A stretch of 64,000 bases of DNA, taken from the NCBI GenBank assembly GCA_002321895.1, contig DCMZ01000017.1, positions 124,001 to 188,000 on the forward strand. Direction: 5' to 3'. The position numbers were made by a program, and so were the translations under genes. Each line of letters opens with the position of its first letter. Position 1 is the first letter of the stretch. The notes under the pieces are model-generated. The model made no database searches. It worked only from the letters and a program-made list of their open reading frames with translations, and was not told the DNA's origin. Origin of the DNA: Bdellovibrionaceae bacterium UBA1609 (GTDB lineage Bacteria; Bdellovibrionota; Bdellovibrionia; Bdellovibrionales; UBA1609). Shown here piece after piece: positions 1 through 7,885 of the stretch.

Positions 1-1
1 T

Positions 2-805
2 ATGGACCCCTTTGTTATTCTTAATGATTATGAAAATGCATCTGTTGACTCTCAATTATTTCTAAACCTACTATCTAATGATCAAATCGAAGCACTGAGC
101 GGAAGCTGTATTTGTTGCAGCGGGATAAATGAACTCCGACAATCCGTTAATAACACGCCGACAAGAACTAATGGAATCACACTTATTGAAGCCAACGGCA
201 CCACTGACGCATGCTCACTTATGGAATTCTTGGGAGTGGGGGTAAAAAAACAACTTTCACCCCCAATACAAATTTCTGTCGTTGAGGTTGAACAATGGCA
301 AAAACGAGGGCCACACAACGAACTGGAAGCCAATCAAATACAAGTTTCTTCATTGGTCGTTCTAAATCGCTACCAAGAGTCTGACAATCGCCGAATTGAA
401 GAAGTAAAAGCCAATATTCATCAGCTAAATCCTTATGCTAAAATTATAAACTGGGACAACCTAGATATCGAAATTATCAATGATTTGAAATCAATAAATT
501 ATCAAACTGAAAAAATGGATCATTTAAAATCACATTGGTCGTCTTACTCTATAGACTTACCAGATCCCATGGAGTCCAAACAACTGGATCAGCTTTTAAA
601 TTCACTCCCCAAGAGCCTCTTGAGAGTCAAAGGCTGTACTCGTTTGGATGATCTCGATCAATACATATACTTTGAAAAATCTCCTTCAGGAAAAATCACA
701 AAAAGAGAATTTAAAAGTCGGTTGATTTCGGGACCTAAGCTATTAGTGGTTGGACCGGGTTCGGATCCCAATAAAATTAAAAAATTACTTCAAGAGACCC
801 TTTGA
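2..805 (+). CDS. CobW/P47K-family G3E GTPase, 5' end cut off by window
   Basis: This is the C-terminal part of a CobW-type (G3E) GTPase, a family of metal chaperones that use GTP to deliver metal ions. The CxCC metal-binding motif is at residues 36-39 (CICC, preceded by SGS). It is followed by a Walker-B-like stretch (ITLIEANG), an NKxD-like position (VVLNRYQ, degenerate) and the C-terminal CobW domain with the signature LLRVKGCTRLD. The P-loop that should precede the CxCC motif by about 60 residues is absent, so the ATG at base 2 is probably internal and the true start lies outside the window. It ends 4 bp from the convergent histidine-kinase gene. The metal is not predictable from sequence; the degenerate NKxD position (NRYQ) is unusual. 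Confidence 0.8.
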   Translation: MDPFVILNDYENASVDSQLFLNLLSNDQIEALSGSCICCSGINELRQSVNNTPTRTNGITLIEANGTTDACSLMEFLGVGVKKQLSPPIQISVVEVEQWQKRGPHNELEANQIQVSSLVVLNRYQESDNRRIEEVKANIHQLNPYAKIINWDNLDIEIINDLKSINYQTEKMDHLKSHWSSYSIDLPDPMESKQLDQLLNSLPKSLLRVKGCTRLDDLDQYIYFEKSPSGKITKREFKSRLISGPKLLVVGPGSDPNKIKKLLQETL

Positions 806-809
806 GATC

Positions 810-2834
810 CTATTGAATTATGGGAACTACGGAAACTAAGTTTTTAGGCAGAAGTTTTATTTTTAAATCCAAACAGTCTTCTACAACATTATCGTCTTCA
901 AATCGACTTGTAACCAATATTGATCGGTCCTCTATTCCCAATTTACGAATGAGGTCTGCTCCGGTTTGTTTGTGTCCCAATAATTCAAAATCACAAAGAA
1001 ATGTGGTCCCTGCACTTGAAGCTTCAACCATCTGACTGAACTCGTCGGGTGAGTAAGCGTGTCTTATATTTGTCCTTTTATCTAACCGACTTCCCCATAT
1101 AGAATGGATACTACGCTCATCGTCCAAAACAACCACATCAGTGGTCCTAGATAAATTTAATTCGTTCAAAAACCAGTCTGGGGCAACCACATCGGGTAAG
1201 GTGATAAATGCTTCGGTTCCCCGTCCGGAAGGGTGGCTATTAAAATCAAGTTCGCCTCCCCAGGAACGGATCGTTTTAACGGCATTTAGAACGCCTAAAC
1301 CATGACCACTGGTGTTGCTAGATTTACCAAAAGTCACCTCTTCTTTGCCGAGTTTTGTTAATACATGCGCTGGGATGCCTACACCAGTATCTTTAATTAC
1401 AATTTGATTTTTCCCACCACCTCTAAATATCTCTACAGTGACAGTCCCAGAGCCCTCTAGGGATTCAACGGCATTATCAATTAAATTACTTATCACTCTT
1501 TTAAACTCACTTTTCCTGATTTTAGAAAATATCCCAAAGGAAATTGAGTCTAATGAAAACTGAATAGAAACATTTTTTTGCGACGAAAACTGTAACCTTT
1601 TTTCGGAAATAACAGTTTCTATCAAACCTGAAAGGAGTTCTGGCTTCAACTCGTCGACATTACTTGTATCCCGATGGCTTTCCAATAGATTGTTAGCAAT
1701 ATCAGTAATTCTCTCAGTCGCATTTTGCAAAATATGGCGCTGATCTTCCGGAAGATCTGTGGAAATTTTAGCAAGAACATTCAAGGCTGCTAAAGGAGAC
1801 CGGATATCATGCGCTACCGAACGAGACATGGCTATGGATGCCTCACGCTTTGAAGCCTTGACCATTTCTTCTCGAGACGAAACCACTTCATCAATGAGAG
1901 TTTTAATAGCCGTATGTAAATCTTCAATACGGTCGTTTTTTGACAACTGCCCCACCACACTCTTATCGGTGACTTTAGAAATATGCGATATGATATCTAA
2001 AAATGGAGAATTCACCCAGCGACTCACTAAATTGATAATTACAATGAGTAGAATTAAACTAAACACTGCCGATACAAGGAAAGCGCCTGTCACTCTTTTA
2101 ATCGCCGACTTAGATTCGTTTCGGTCTTGCTGACTACATACCTGCAAATGGCCAATCATATCCAGAAAGGGGGAACAAGATGTAAAACCACCTTTTCCTG
2201 CAAAGTCCCTAGTCTCTGCGTTGGTCAAGGATACTGGCTTTCCATTACTTTCAAAGTAAGAACGTGTGGATTCAAAGTTACCACCAATACGCTCTCCGTT
2301 GAGCGTCAAAAAACTACTTAGCTTGGATATATCAATGGTTCCCACTAAAACACCCAAAACCGTATCCAATTTATCCGAGATCTGCTCAGCAATCACAATC
2401 TTTCCATCAAACGCAAAAACCGTTTGGCGAACAGGATTATCCCGCAATGTTTGAATAGACGCCGATATTCGCTTCAGACCAACGCCTGCATCAAAATTTC
2501 CAGCAAAGGGCTTTCCGTCAGCAGAGAAAACTTGAAGACTCTCAAATAGCAAATGATTCTGTTTCAAAGCTTCTAGAATACTCACAAGGGCTTCAGGTCT
2601 ATTTATAGAAAGACTCACTCGAATGATGCTTTGATTGGACCAGTCGTGAACATTGGCTATTTGTTCAGCCATTACCAAACGTAGTATCTGCTGATCCATT
2701 TGGTTCTTTTGAACAACTATAGAGTGGCTCTTTTCATTCAGACTATTCACCGTATCGAAATAGTACCAGATACTCAATGCGAGTAGAGGAATCACCGAAA
2801 CCAAAATAAGTGAAAGTAACGATCGCTTGAACAT
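810..2834 (-). CDS. Membrane hybrid sensor histidine kinase with C-terminal receiver domain
   Basis: The 674-residue protein has an N-terminal membrane segment (about 5-25), a periplasmic sensor region of roughly 220 residues, a second membrane segment (about 248-272) and a dimerisation domain with phospho-acceptor His342 (AHDIRSP). The HATPase domain shows the N box (Asn454), G1 (DTGVGIP, 482-488) and G2 (GHGLG, 510-514). A receiver domain follows, with Asp571/Asp572, likely phospho-acceptor Asp615, Thr642 and Lys664. No DNA-binding output is fused, so the signal must go to another protein or the receiver may act as an internal brake. Its ATG directly follows the stop codon of the upstream ornithine-cyclodeaminase-like gene, so it is very likely translationally coupled to that gene and to the binding-protein gene before it. 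The ligand is unknown. Confidence 0.93.
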   Translation of the reverse strand: MFKRSLLSLILVSVIPLLALSIWYYFDTVNSLNEKSHSIVVQKNQMDQQILRLVMAEQIANVHDWSNQSIIRVSLSINRPEALVSILEALKQNHLLFESLQVFSADGKPFAGNFDAGVGLKRISASIQTLRDNPVRQTVFAFDGKIVIAEQISDKLDTVLGVLVGTIDISKLSSFLTLNGERIGGNFESTRSYFESNGKPVSLTNAETRDFAGKGGFTSCSPFLDMIGHLQVCSQQDRNESKSAIKRVTGAFLVSAVFSLILLIVIINLVSRWVNSPFLDIISHISKVTDKSVVGQLSKNDRIEDLHTAIKTLIDEVVSSREEMVKASKREASIAMSRSVAHDIRSPLAALNVLAKISTDLPEDQRHILQNATERITDIANNLLESHRDTSNVDELKPELLSGLIETVISEKRLQFSSQKNVSIQFSLDSISFGIFSKIRKSEFKRVISNLIDNAVESLEGSGTVTVEIFRGGGKNQIVIKDTGVGIPAHVLTKLGKEEVTFGKSSNTSGHGLGVLNAVKTIRSWGGELDFNSHPSGRGTEAFITLPDVVAPDWFLNELNLSRTTDVVVLDDERSIHSIWGSRLDKRTNIRHAYSPDEFSQMVEASSAGTTFLCDFELLGHKQTGADLIRKLGIEDRSILVTSRFEDDNVVEDCLDLKIKLLPKNLVSVVPIIQ

Positions 2835-3872
2835 CTAGATATTCTCCACAATCGACTTAACAACAACATAATCTTCAATAATCAAACCTTTAGAAACAAA
2901 CAGTACTGGGCTCTGATCCCTATCAACAGTTTTTGACCCCAATAGAAGCTGTTTAAATTCGGAGATCTGCTCTCTACTAATTAACCCTTTTTCCAAAGGC
3001 AAAGCCAACTCTCCCTTGCCGGCTATGGAAACAAGGGAGTCCACAAGAATCTGATAGTCCTTAATCAAAGACGTCTCAATCTCACTGACTTTACCACTAC
3101 TTGATCCAATAGCTATTACTAACTGAGCCCCATGTAAGTTGCGTTGATTCAAAATGGGTTCAACACTGTTAGTAATTCCAATCACAACATCTGCAGGCAC
3201 TTCTCGTCCCTGAACCACATAGGATAAACGATTTCCTTCTTTGAAACCTTTGGACAATAGCCAATCTTTGGATTTTGAATTTCGACCCACCACTTCTATC
3301 GTAGCCTGGGAAAAGTAACTTCGAATCATTCGTATGTGATGCTCAGCTTGCACTGAGCCTCCATGAACGCGAACCCTAAAAGAATCATCCTTTCCAAACA
3401 TCTGCAGCATCATTAGGACGGATTTCGCAGCTGTTCTGTAACCAGTGATCCAAGTCGCGTCGAGATTGGTGTCAGAAGATATGCCATTTTTTGAAAAACG
3501 AACTCTTCCGGTGATGCCTGGCTTAACCTTTGGATCTATCACCATTTCTTTCACGAGCTTTTCACCATTAAGAGAGGTGTAGGGCATCGTCAAAAGACGC
3601 GTTCCATCCTCTCTCTCTATAAATGACTTTTTAGGGGGATCCTTGGGATCATATAAATTTAAATAAGCCTGTTCAACTAAAGCCACCGGATCTAAATCTT
3701 TTGTTATTCGTAGAAGTTCAGGCTCTTCAATATGCCTCTCTAATCCTCTCATTAGATAGTCTCCACTGGAAAATAACCCCTTACAGATCGACCCATGGCT
3801 GTTAGGGCCAATAACCGTAAACAGAATAAGGATGAGAATCCGAACATACACATTAATAGCCAATCTCATCAT
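2835..3872 (-). CDS. Exported ornithine cyclodeaminase/mu-crystallin-like protein
   Basis: A signal peptide (hydrophobic residues about 8-22, likely cleavage near NSHG) precedes a full-length ornithine cyclodeaminase/mu-crystallin fold. Family landmarks seen in order are a MPY segment, a lysine-containing strand (EKLVKE), the DATWITGYRTAA stretch (138-149), a Rossmann nucleotide-binding turn (HGGSVQAEHH, about 170-179), ITNSVEPIL, and VDS. Known members are cytoplasmic NAD(P)-dependent enzymes that act on amino acids, so export is unusual. It overlaps the end of the substrate-binding-protein gene by 20 bp and abuts the kinase gene. A role as an extracytoplasmic ligand-binding partner of the kinase is an inference. 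The mature N-terminus carries a C-x-x-L-F motif (CKGLF) also seen in two other exported proteins of this window. Confidence 0.75.
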   Translation of the reverse strand: MMRLAINVYVRILILILFTVIGPNSHGSICKGLFSSGDYLMRGLERHIEEPELLRITKDLDPVALVEQAYLNLYDPKDPPKKSFIEREDGTRLLTMPYTSLNGEKLVKEMVIDPKVKPGITGRVRFSKNGISSDTNLDATWITGYRTAAKSVLMMLQMFGKDDSFRVRVHGGSVQAEHHIRMIRSYFSQATIEVVGRNSKSKDWLLSKGFKEGNRLSYVVQGREVPADVVIGITNSVEPILNQRNLHGAQLVIAIGSSSGKVSEIETSLIKDYQILVDSLVSIAGKGELALPLEKGLISREQISEFKQLLLGSKTVDRDQSPVLFVSKGLIIEDYVVVKSIVENI

Positions 3873-4887
3873 AATGTCGTGATAAAACGATAACTTCTAA
3901 TGGAATTTCCACACCCAACTGCTTAGCTCTTTCTATATTTACATGTAAGGCTTTTTGCCGAGTCGACTGAATAGGAATGCGGTTGACGGGAGTTCCCTTT
4001 TTCACTTGCATAAGTTTATGGAAACCCTCATAGCCATGAACAAAACCTGGATTGGAAATTGTTAACAAAAGACCGTCCTTTACCTGGCTAGTAAGAACTC
4101 CAAAATCAGGAACCTTAGAGTTGGCAATGATCCATTTATTGATTTGGTTTTCTGTAAGCATTTCACCTTTGCTATTCCTAATCGAATACAAAGTACCGAC
4201 GATAAACACATTTCCCTTACCTTGATTTTTCCGAATATACTCTTTCCACTGAGACCAATCGTTTGAAACAAAAGCCTTCTTGATCACTAAATTATCGTCT
4301 TTAGTTCGGCTATCCAACAAATCTTGCAAGATACCTCTACTGGAAACAGAATCATCAAACAATGGGTGAACATTCACCTTGCCTGGGAAAATATCTTTTA
4401 ACAATTTTAATGAATAATCAAACGGATGCTCACTTACAATTCCGCTTATGTTGAACTCGGGACTTTTAAAGTTGGTCACCACTCCATAGTCCTTTGGATC
4501 GTTATTCACGCCGACGAAGATAAACTTAAAATGAGGATCGTTTTTCAATGGTGCCGCTACATACTTTAACGCCTCATCATCGGATACCAATACATATTTG
4601 ATCTTATGCTTTTTCAACTCCTCGATGATTTCCTGACCACGTTGTTTTAAATAGGCCACGTCACTTTGATGCCTTTTCGCATCCATATAAAAATACTTAA
4701 AGGGATTCGGCGCATCCGCATAGGGTTTAATCTGAAATAGGGAGCGCTTACGTAAATAGGTACTTATCCCATTGTTCACTTCTTTCACCCAACCCAGATC
4801 TTCATGGTAGGAATGGACAACCGCTATTTCTCCCCAAGCGGGGGAAATCGCAAAAATGGCGAGCAAAAAACCAATAAATCGAATCAT
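3853..4887 (-). CDS. Periplasmic substrate-binding protein, ABC_sub_bind type
   Basis: The product (about 344 residues) has a signal peptide ending near SPAWG and a two-lobed binding-protein sequence beginning IAVVHSYHEDLGWV. Conserved hydrophobic strands (KYVLVSDDEA, FKFIFVGVNND, GNVFIVGT) fit the ABC_sub_bind/periplasmic binding protein fold. I chose the ATG at 4887 because GAGG lies 9 bases upstream; a TTG start at 4902 is also open but lies on that ribosome-binding site. No ABC permease or ATPase is next to it. Instead it heads an operon with the exported cyclodeaminase-like protein and a hybrid histidine kinase, so it more likely presents a ligand to the kinase than feeds a transporter. 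Confidence 0.78.
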   Translation of the reverse strand: MIRFIGFLLAIFAISPAWGEIAVVHSYHEDLGWVKEVNNGISTYLRKRSLFQIKPYADAPNPFKYFYMDAKRHQSDVAYLKQRGQEIIEELKKHKIKYVLVSDDEALKYVAAPLKNDPHFKFIFVGVNNDPKDYGVVTNFKSPEFNISGIVSEHPFDYSLKLLKDIFPGKVNVHPLFDDSVSSRGILQDLLDSRTKDDNLVIKKAFVSNDWSQWKEYIRKNQGKGNVFIVGTLYSIRNSKGEMLTENQINKWIIANSKVPDFGVLTSQVKDGLLLTISNPGFVHGYEGFHKLMQVKKGTPVNRIPIQSTRQKALHVNIERAKQLGVEIPLEVIVLSRHYDEIGY

Positions 4888-5036
4888 AGGTATAAGCCTC
4901 AATGAGTGGATTAATATAACCTCCTATAGAGCAAAAAAGGTACCAAGCTCAGGCTCTCTAAAGTCACTGAAATACCCGTAAATACTTTGATTTTGGCGAT
5001 ATACTAGACGGTGATCATGGAATTTTTGCAAATTAA

Positions 5037-5065
5037 TTACAGTTAGCTGTAATCAGGATTACAGC
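5037..5065. promoter_or_regulatory. Triple TTACAG inverted-repeat cluster upstream of the sensory cassette
   Basis: Three copies of TTACAG lie in alternating orientation at 5037-5042, 5047-5052 (as CTGTAA) and 5059-5064. They form two overlapping perfect inverted repeats, the second with 8-bp arms at 5046-5053 and 5058-5065 around a 4-base loop. The cluster lies about 150 bp upstream of the substrate-binding-protein start and about 90 bp beyond the 3' end of the HEFAH lipoprotein gene. It could be an operator or a pair of mutually exclusive hairpins; no regulator is assigned. The rest of the 4888-5158 gap holds nothing else I recognise apart from the terminator. Confidence 0.4.
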
Positions 5066-5112
5066 ATTTGGTAAAGGGTCGAGAAACGAGTGTTGAATTT
5101 TCTTGATAAGCG

Positions 5113-5144
5113 CAAAAGAAAAAGCGCCTCGCACTAAGAGGCGC
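5113..5144 (-). terminator. Rho-independent terminator of the HEFAH lipoprotein gene
   Basis: A perfect 7-bp GC-rich stem (GCGCCTC/GAGGCGC at 5124-5130 and 5138-5144, 7-base loop) is followed on the minus strand by a T-rich tract (TTTTTCTTTT), 15 bp after the stop codon of the gene ending at 5159. Confidence 0.85.
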
Positions 5145-5158
5145 TATGCAAGCTTCGA

Positions 5159-6628
5159 CTAATTGCTTTCCGCGGGAAGGTACTTTTTTCTATGCACTTC
5201 GTACCGCTCTAAATCACTTTTCATTTTCAAGAAAATATCTTTCATTTGTAACAACCCCTCTCTTACATAGACTGTACTTTGAGGCTCATAGACGTGGAAA
5301 GGCCGCTGATCCATTGCAATCAACCAACCCAATAGATGTTCATCCTCATCTTGCTCGGACTTATACTCTTGCCAATACTCATTCAAGGTGGTCTTAAGAG
5401 GCACACCCAACTCATCTCGCAGCAAATTAACCTGCTCAATCAAACCACAAAATGAATACTGGAAAATAGATTTTCTAAACTGCAAGCTAATGGCCAGTCC
5501 CATGTTATGCTTACCTAGGTGATAGGAATCCCTGTTGATTGTACCACTTGTAACATCCAAATTACCAATTTCACCACATAGGTATTTATGATCCATATCC
5601 ACAATGCGACCCTCTTGATAGGCTAAATCGATATAGTTTTGATAGATTGCCTTTTCCTCTTGAACAGCCTTTTTATGGGCTTCTAGCGCTTCTTGGAAGC
5701 TTGCCTCTAGCTCTGCTATCTCAGCGGCCTTAGCTTCCTCCGTCAAGTTAGAGGCATTATTTAGCTGATCAATAGCTATTCGTTTATTCTCATCGACCTC
5801 GGCCTTAGCCTCTTCAAATCTCTTATCAGCATTTTGTAGCTTTAAGATCATCTCACTGACTTTATCGCCATAGAGACTATTAGGATCTATATCGGTGTAA
5901 TATTGAACCCCCTCTAAATACAATAGGATTTGATCTAGCTTTTGGATGTTATCGTCGATATCAAAAGATAACGGCTCCAAATTTTCGTCTTTAAAGGTGA
6001 ACATTCCAAAAAATAGCTCCACAGCTTTCGCTTCCTCTTCGGTAGCGTCTCTTTCATGGGCAAACTCATGAGCTATTAGAGAAATAGCACCCTTTGATAA
6101 GCTCAAATGGTCCAACTTCGAAGCCAACCGGAAGGCACTCAAGCAAATTTTCCCCTCGCCTAAAGAGGAAGACCCATCATGCTCCACTCCTTTAGAGGAA
6201 AGGCAGGGCTGATCTTTTTCGATGCCCACAGAGAGTTCGTAAAATTTCTGAAGAGCCGTTTTACTATTAGTTGTATCAAGAAACATCTTGTTCAGGGCCG
6301 GCTCCAAATATTTATTCAATAGATCATTTGCTTTTCTCATATCCTCAGTTGGCGTTAAACCCTGGGATTTAAAATCAAAAGTACTTTTGTTCTCCTTCTG
6401 TTTGAGCCACTTTAGATTTTGAAAGACATACTCAGCTTGATTCAAAGCCAAAGGAAACTGGGACAATTGTTGGTTGATTGCCGCCTCAGCCGCATCAATA
6501 GAAACCTTCAGTTGAGATACGTCTCCACCACCAAAATCTCCCGGGCCGTGGGAGGACTTCGCACATCCAATTGCCAAAATCGTGAGACTGGCGGCTAAAA
6601 TACTATTTTTAAAATTAACACTCTTCAT
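5159..6628 (-). CDS. Lipoprotein with HEFAH metalloprotease-like motif and coiled coil
   Basis: The N-terminus has a lipoprotein signal with lipobox ending at Cys22 (LAIGC). An HExxH motif (AHEFAHERD, His187 and His191) followed by an acidic stretch (TEEEAKAVE) resembles the zinc-binding helix of gluzincin-type metallopeptidases, where the third ligand is often a downstream Glu. A strongly charged helical stretch, predicted coiled coil, runs from about residue 255 to 335, and a C-terminal domain with several cysteines follows. The family is not recognised. The start ATG has a strong AAGGAG site 8 bases upstream. It is transcribed divergently from a TIGR02147 regulator, which may control it. 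Protease activity is an inference from one motif only. Confidence 0.7.
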   Translation of the reverse strand: MKSVNFKNSILAASLTILAIGCAKSSHGPGDFGGGDVSQLKVSIDAAEAAINQQLSQFPLALNQAEYVFQNLKWLKQKENKSTFDFKSQGLTPTEDMRKANDLLNKYLEPALNKMFLDTTNSKTALQKFYELSVGIEKDQPCLSSKGVEHDGSSSLGEGKICLSAFRLASKLDHLSLSKGAISLIAHEFAHERDATEEEAKAVELFFGMFTFKDENLEPLSFDIDDNIQKLDQILLYLEGVQYYTDIDPNSLYGDKVSEMILKLQNADKRFEEAKAEVDENKRIAIDQLNNASNLTEEAKAAEIAELEASFQEALEAHKKAVQEEKAIYQNYIDLAYQEGRIVDMDHKYLCGEIGNLDVTSGTINRDSYHLGKHNMGLAISLQFRKSIFQYSFCGLIEQVNLLRDELGVPLKTTLNEYWQEYKSEQDEDEHLLGWLIAMDQRPFHVYEPQSTVYVREGLLQMKDIFLKMKSDLERYEVHRKKYLPAESN

Positions 6629-6675
6629 TTCTAACTCCTTAGTTATGCATTTACAGAGCCAGACTAAGGGCTATG

Positions 6676-6696
6676 CTAAATCAGCGATAGATTTAG
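6676..6696. promoter_or_regulatory. Inverted repeat in the divergent regulator/lipoprotein promoter region
   Basis: CTAAATC and GATTTAG form a perfect 7-bp inverted repeat with a 7-base spacer in the 140-bp gap between the divergent lipoprotein gene (minus) and TIGR02147 regulator gene (plus). It is a possible operator for the adjacent helix-turn-helix protein; no direct evidence. Confidence 0.3.
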
Positions 6697-6768
6697 TTTG
6701 CTATCTTTTAATAGAATTATTATCAAAACTGCTAACTATATAACCTAAGTTACCGATACTATTGATAT

Positions 6769-7575
6769 ATGGACCTATTTAAATATGACGATTATAAGTT
6801 GTTTACCAACGACTGGATTGAAAAAAGGCCTAAAAAAGGACGAGGTTACTACCGCAAGCTCTCTCTTTTTCTCGAGGTAAACCCTGTAATTATTAGCCAG
6901 GTCCTTAAAGGAGAAAGACACTTTTCGCTGGAGCAAGCTCTCGAAGTTTGCGAATTTCTGGCACTCAATGAGCTGGAATCCGACTATTTTCAGCTGCTCG
7001 TTCAGAGAGAGAAAGCCGGCACACATAAACTCAAAAAGCGCCTACAACAAAAATTGAATCGTCTAAAAGAAAAGGCCAATCAAGTGAAGGCCCGCCTGCC
7101 TGAGAATGAACCTTTATCAGATAGAGCCCGCGCGGAATTTTACTCCCAATGGTTTTATAGTGGGATCCGATTAAGTACCGCCATTGATGGCCTAAACACT
7201 CCACAGGATCTATCCCGTCACCTGAACCTACCCCTACATAAAGTACGTAGCGTGTTAGACTTTCTTGTAAAAAATAATTTGTGCTTGCTTGAAAAGAATG
7301 GAACCTATCGAATTTCTGAGCAGTCCACCCACGTAGATTCCCGCTCCCCTCTTGTTTCAAGGCACCATAAGAATTGGCGGGAAATGGCCATGCGTAAAAT
7401 GGAACTTCAGACTGAGGAGGACCTCTTCTTTACAGCTCCCATTGTAGTAAACCAACAGACCATGCAGCTTATGAGGGATCAGCTCTTACAAACCATTCAA
7501 AAACTGTCAAAAACGGCCACACTGTCTTCCAGTGAACAACTGATTTGCCTCAACATAGATCTTTTCAACCTCTAA
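6769..7575 (+). CDS. TIGR02147-family helix-turn-helix regulator
   Basis: The 268-residue protein begins with the family's FKYDDYKLFTNDW element, then a helix-turn-helix segment (residues about 25-60, with the characteristic NPVIISQVLKGERHFSLEQA) and the YFQLLV helix. The middle has a second winged-helix-like region (about 140-180, LHKVRSVLDFLVKNNLC). TIGR02147 proteins are typical of Bdellovibrionota and Fibrobacteres and are thought to be transcription regulators; targets are mostly unknown. No clear ribosome-binding site precedes the ATG. It is divergent from the HEFAH lipoprotein gene. Confidence 0.88.
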   Translation: MDLFKYDDYKLFTNDWIEKRPKKGRGYYRKLSLFLEVNPVIISQVLKGERHFSLEQALEVCEFLALNELESDYFQLLVQREKAGTHKLKKRLQQKLNRLKEKANQVKARLPENEPLSDRARAEFYSQWFYSGIRLSTAIDGLNTPQDLSRHLNLPLHKVRSVLDFLVKNNLCLLEKNGTYRISEQSTHVDSRSPLVSRHHKNWREMAMRKMELQTEEDLFFTAPIVVNQQTMQLMRDQLLQTIQKLSKTATLSSSEQLICLNIDLFNL

Positions 7576-7588
7576 CTGAGGCGTAGGA

Positions 7589-7885
7589 TCACTTTAACTG
7601 AATGTTACAACAGGGAAGCTTCAGAGTGTTTTTGTCTGAAGCCAAAAGCTTGGTATTTAGAAAATAAGTGGCTTGCCGCCCTAGTCTGCGAACCAAAAGA
7701 ATATTGTTCTCTCGAAGCACCTTAAGGTGCTTTGAAAGCAAACTCTTATCAATCTTTAAAGTCGCCAGAAGCTGCTCCACACTCTGCTCTCCCTTGAAAC
7801 AAAGTCTTACGATGCGCAGCCGATGTGGCTCCCCAATCGCGTTAAACAAGTTCGAGGCTTCTCTTTCCGAAGGAACGGTACTCAT
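7589..7885 (-). CDS. ArsR-family winged-helix transcriptional repressor
   Basis: A 98-residue winged-helix protein. The order is GEPHRLRIVRLCFKGEQSVEQLLATL, recognition helix KSLLSKHLKVLRENNILLVRRLGRQATYFLN, and a C-terminal tail with a CC pair (LPCC). The ArsR-type ELCVCDL metal site is replaced by EQSVEQL, so classical arsenic sensing is unlikely; the cysteines in the LCF segment and the CC tail could be redox or thiol sensors (inference). Its start overlaps the stop of the upstream membrane-protein gene by 4 bp, so the two form an operon, and it probably binds the palindrome at 9105-9122 to repress itself and its partner. Confidence 0.87.
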   Translation of the reverse strand: MSTVPSEREASNLFNAIGEPHRLRIVRLCFKGEQSVEQLLATLKIDKSLLSKHLKVLRENNILLVRRLGRQATYFLNTKLLASDKNTLKLPCCNIQLK

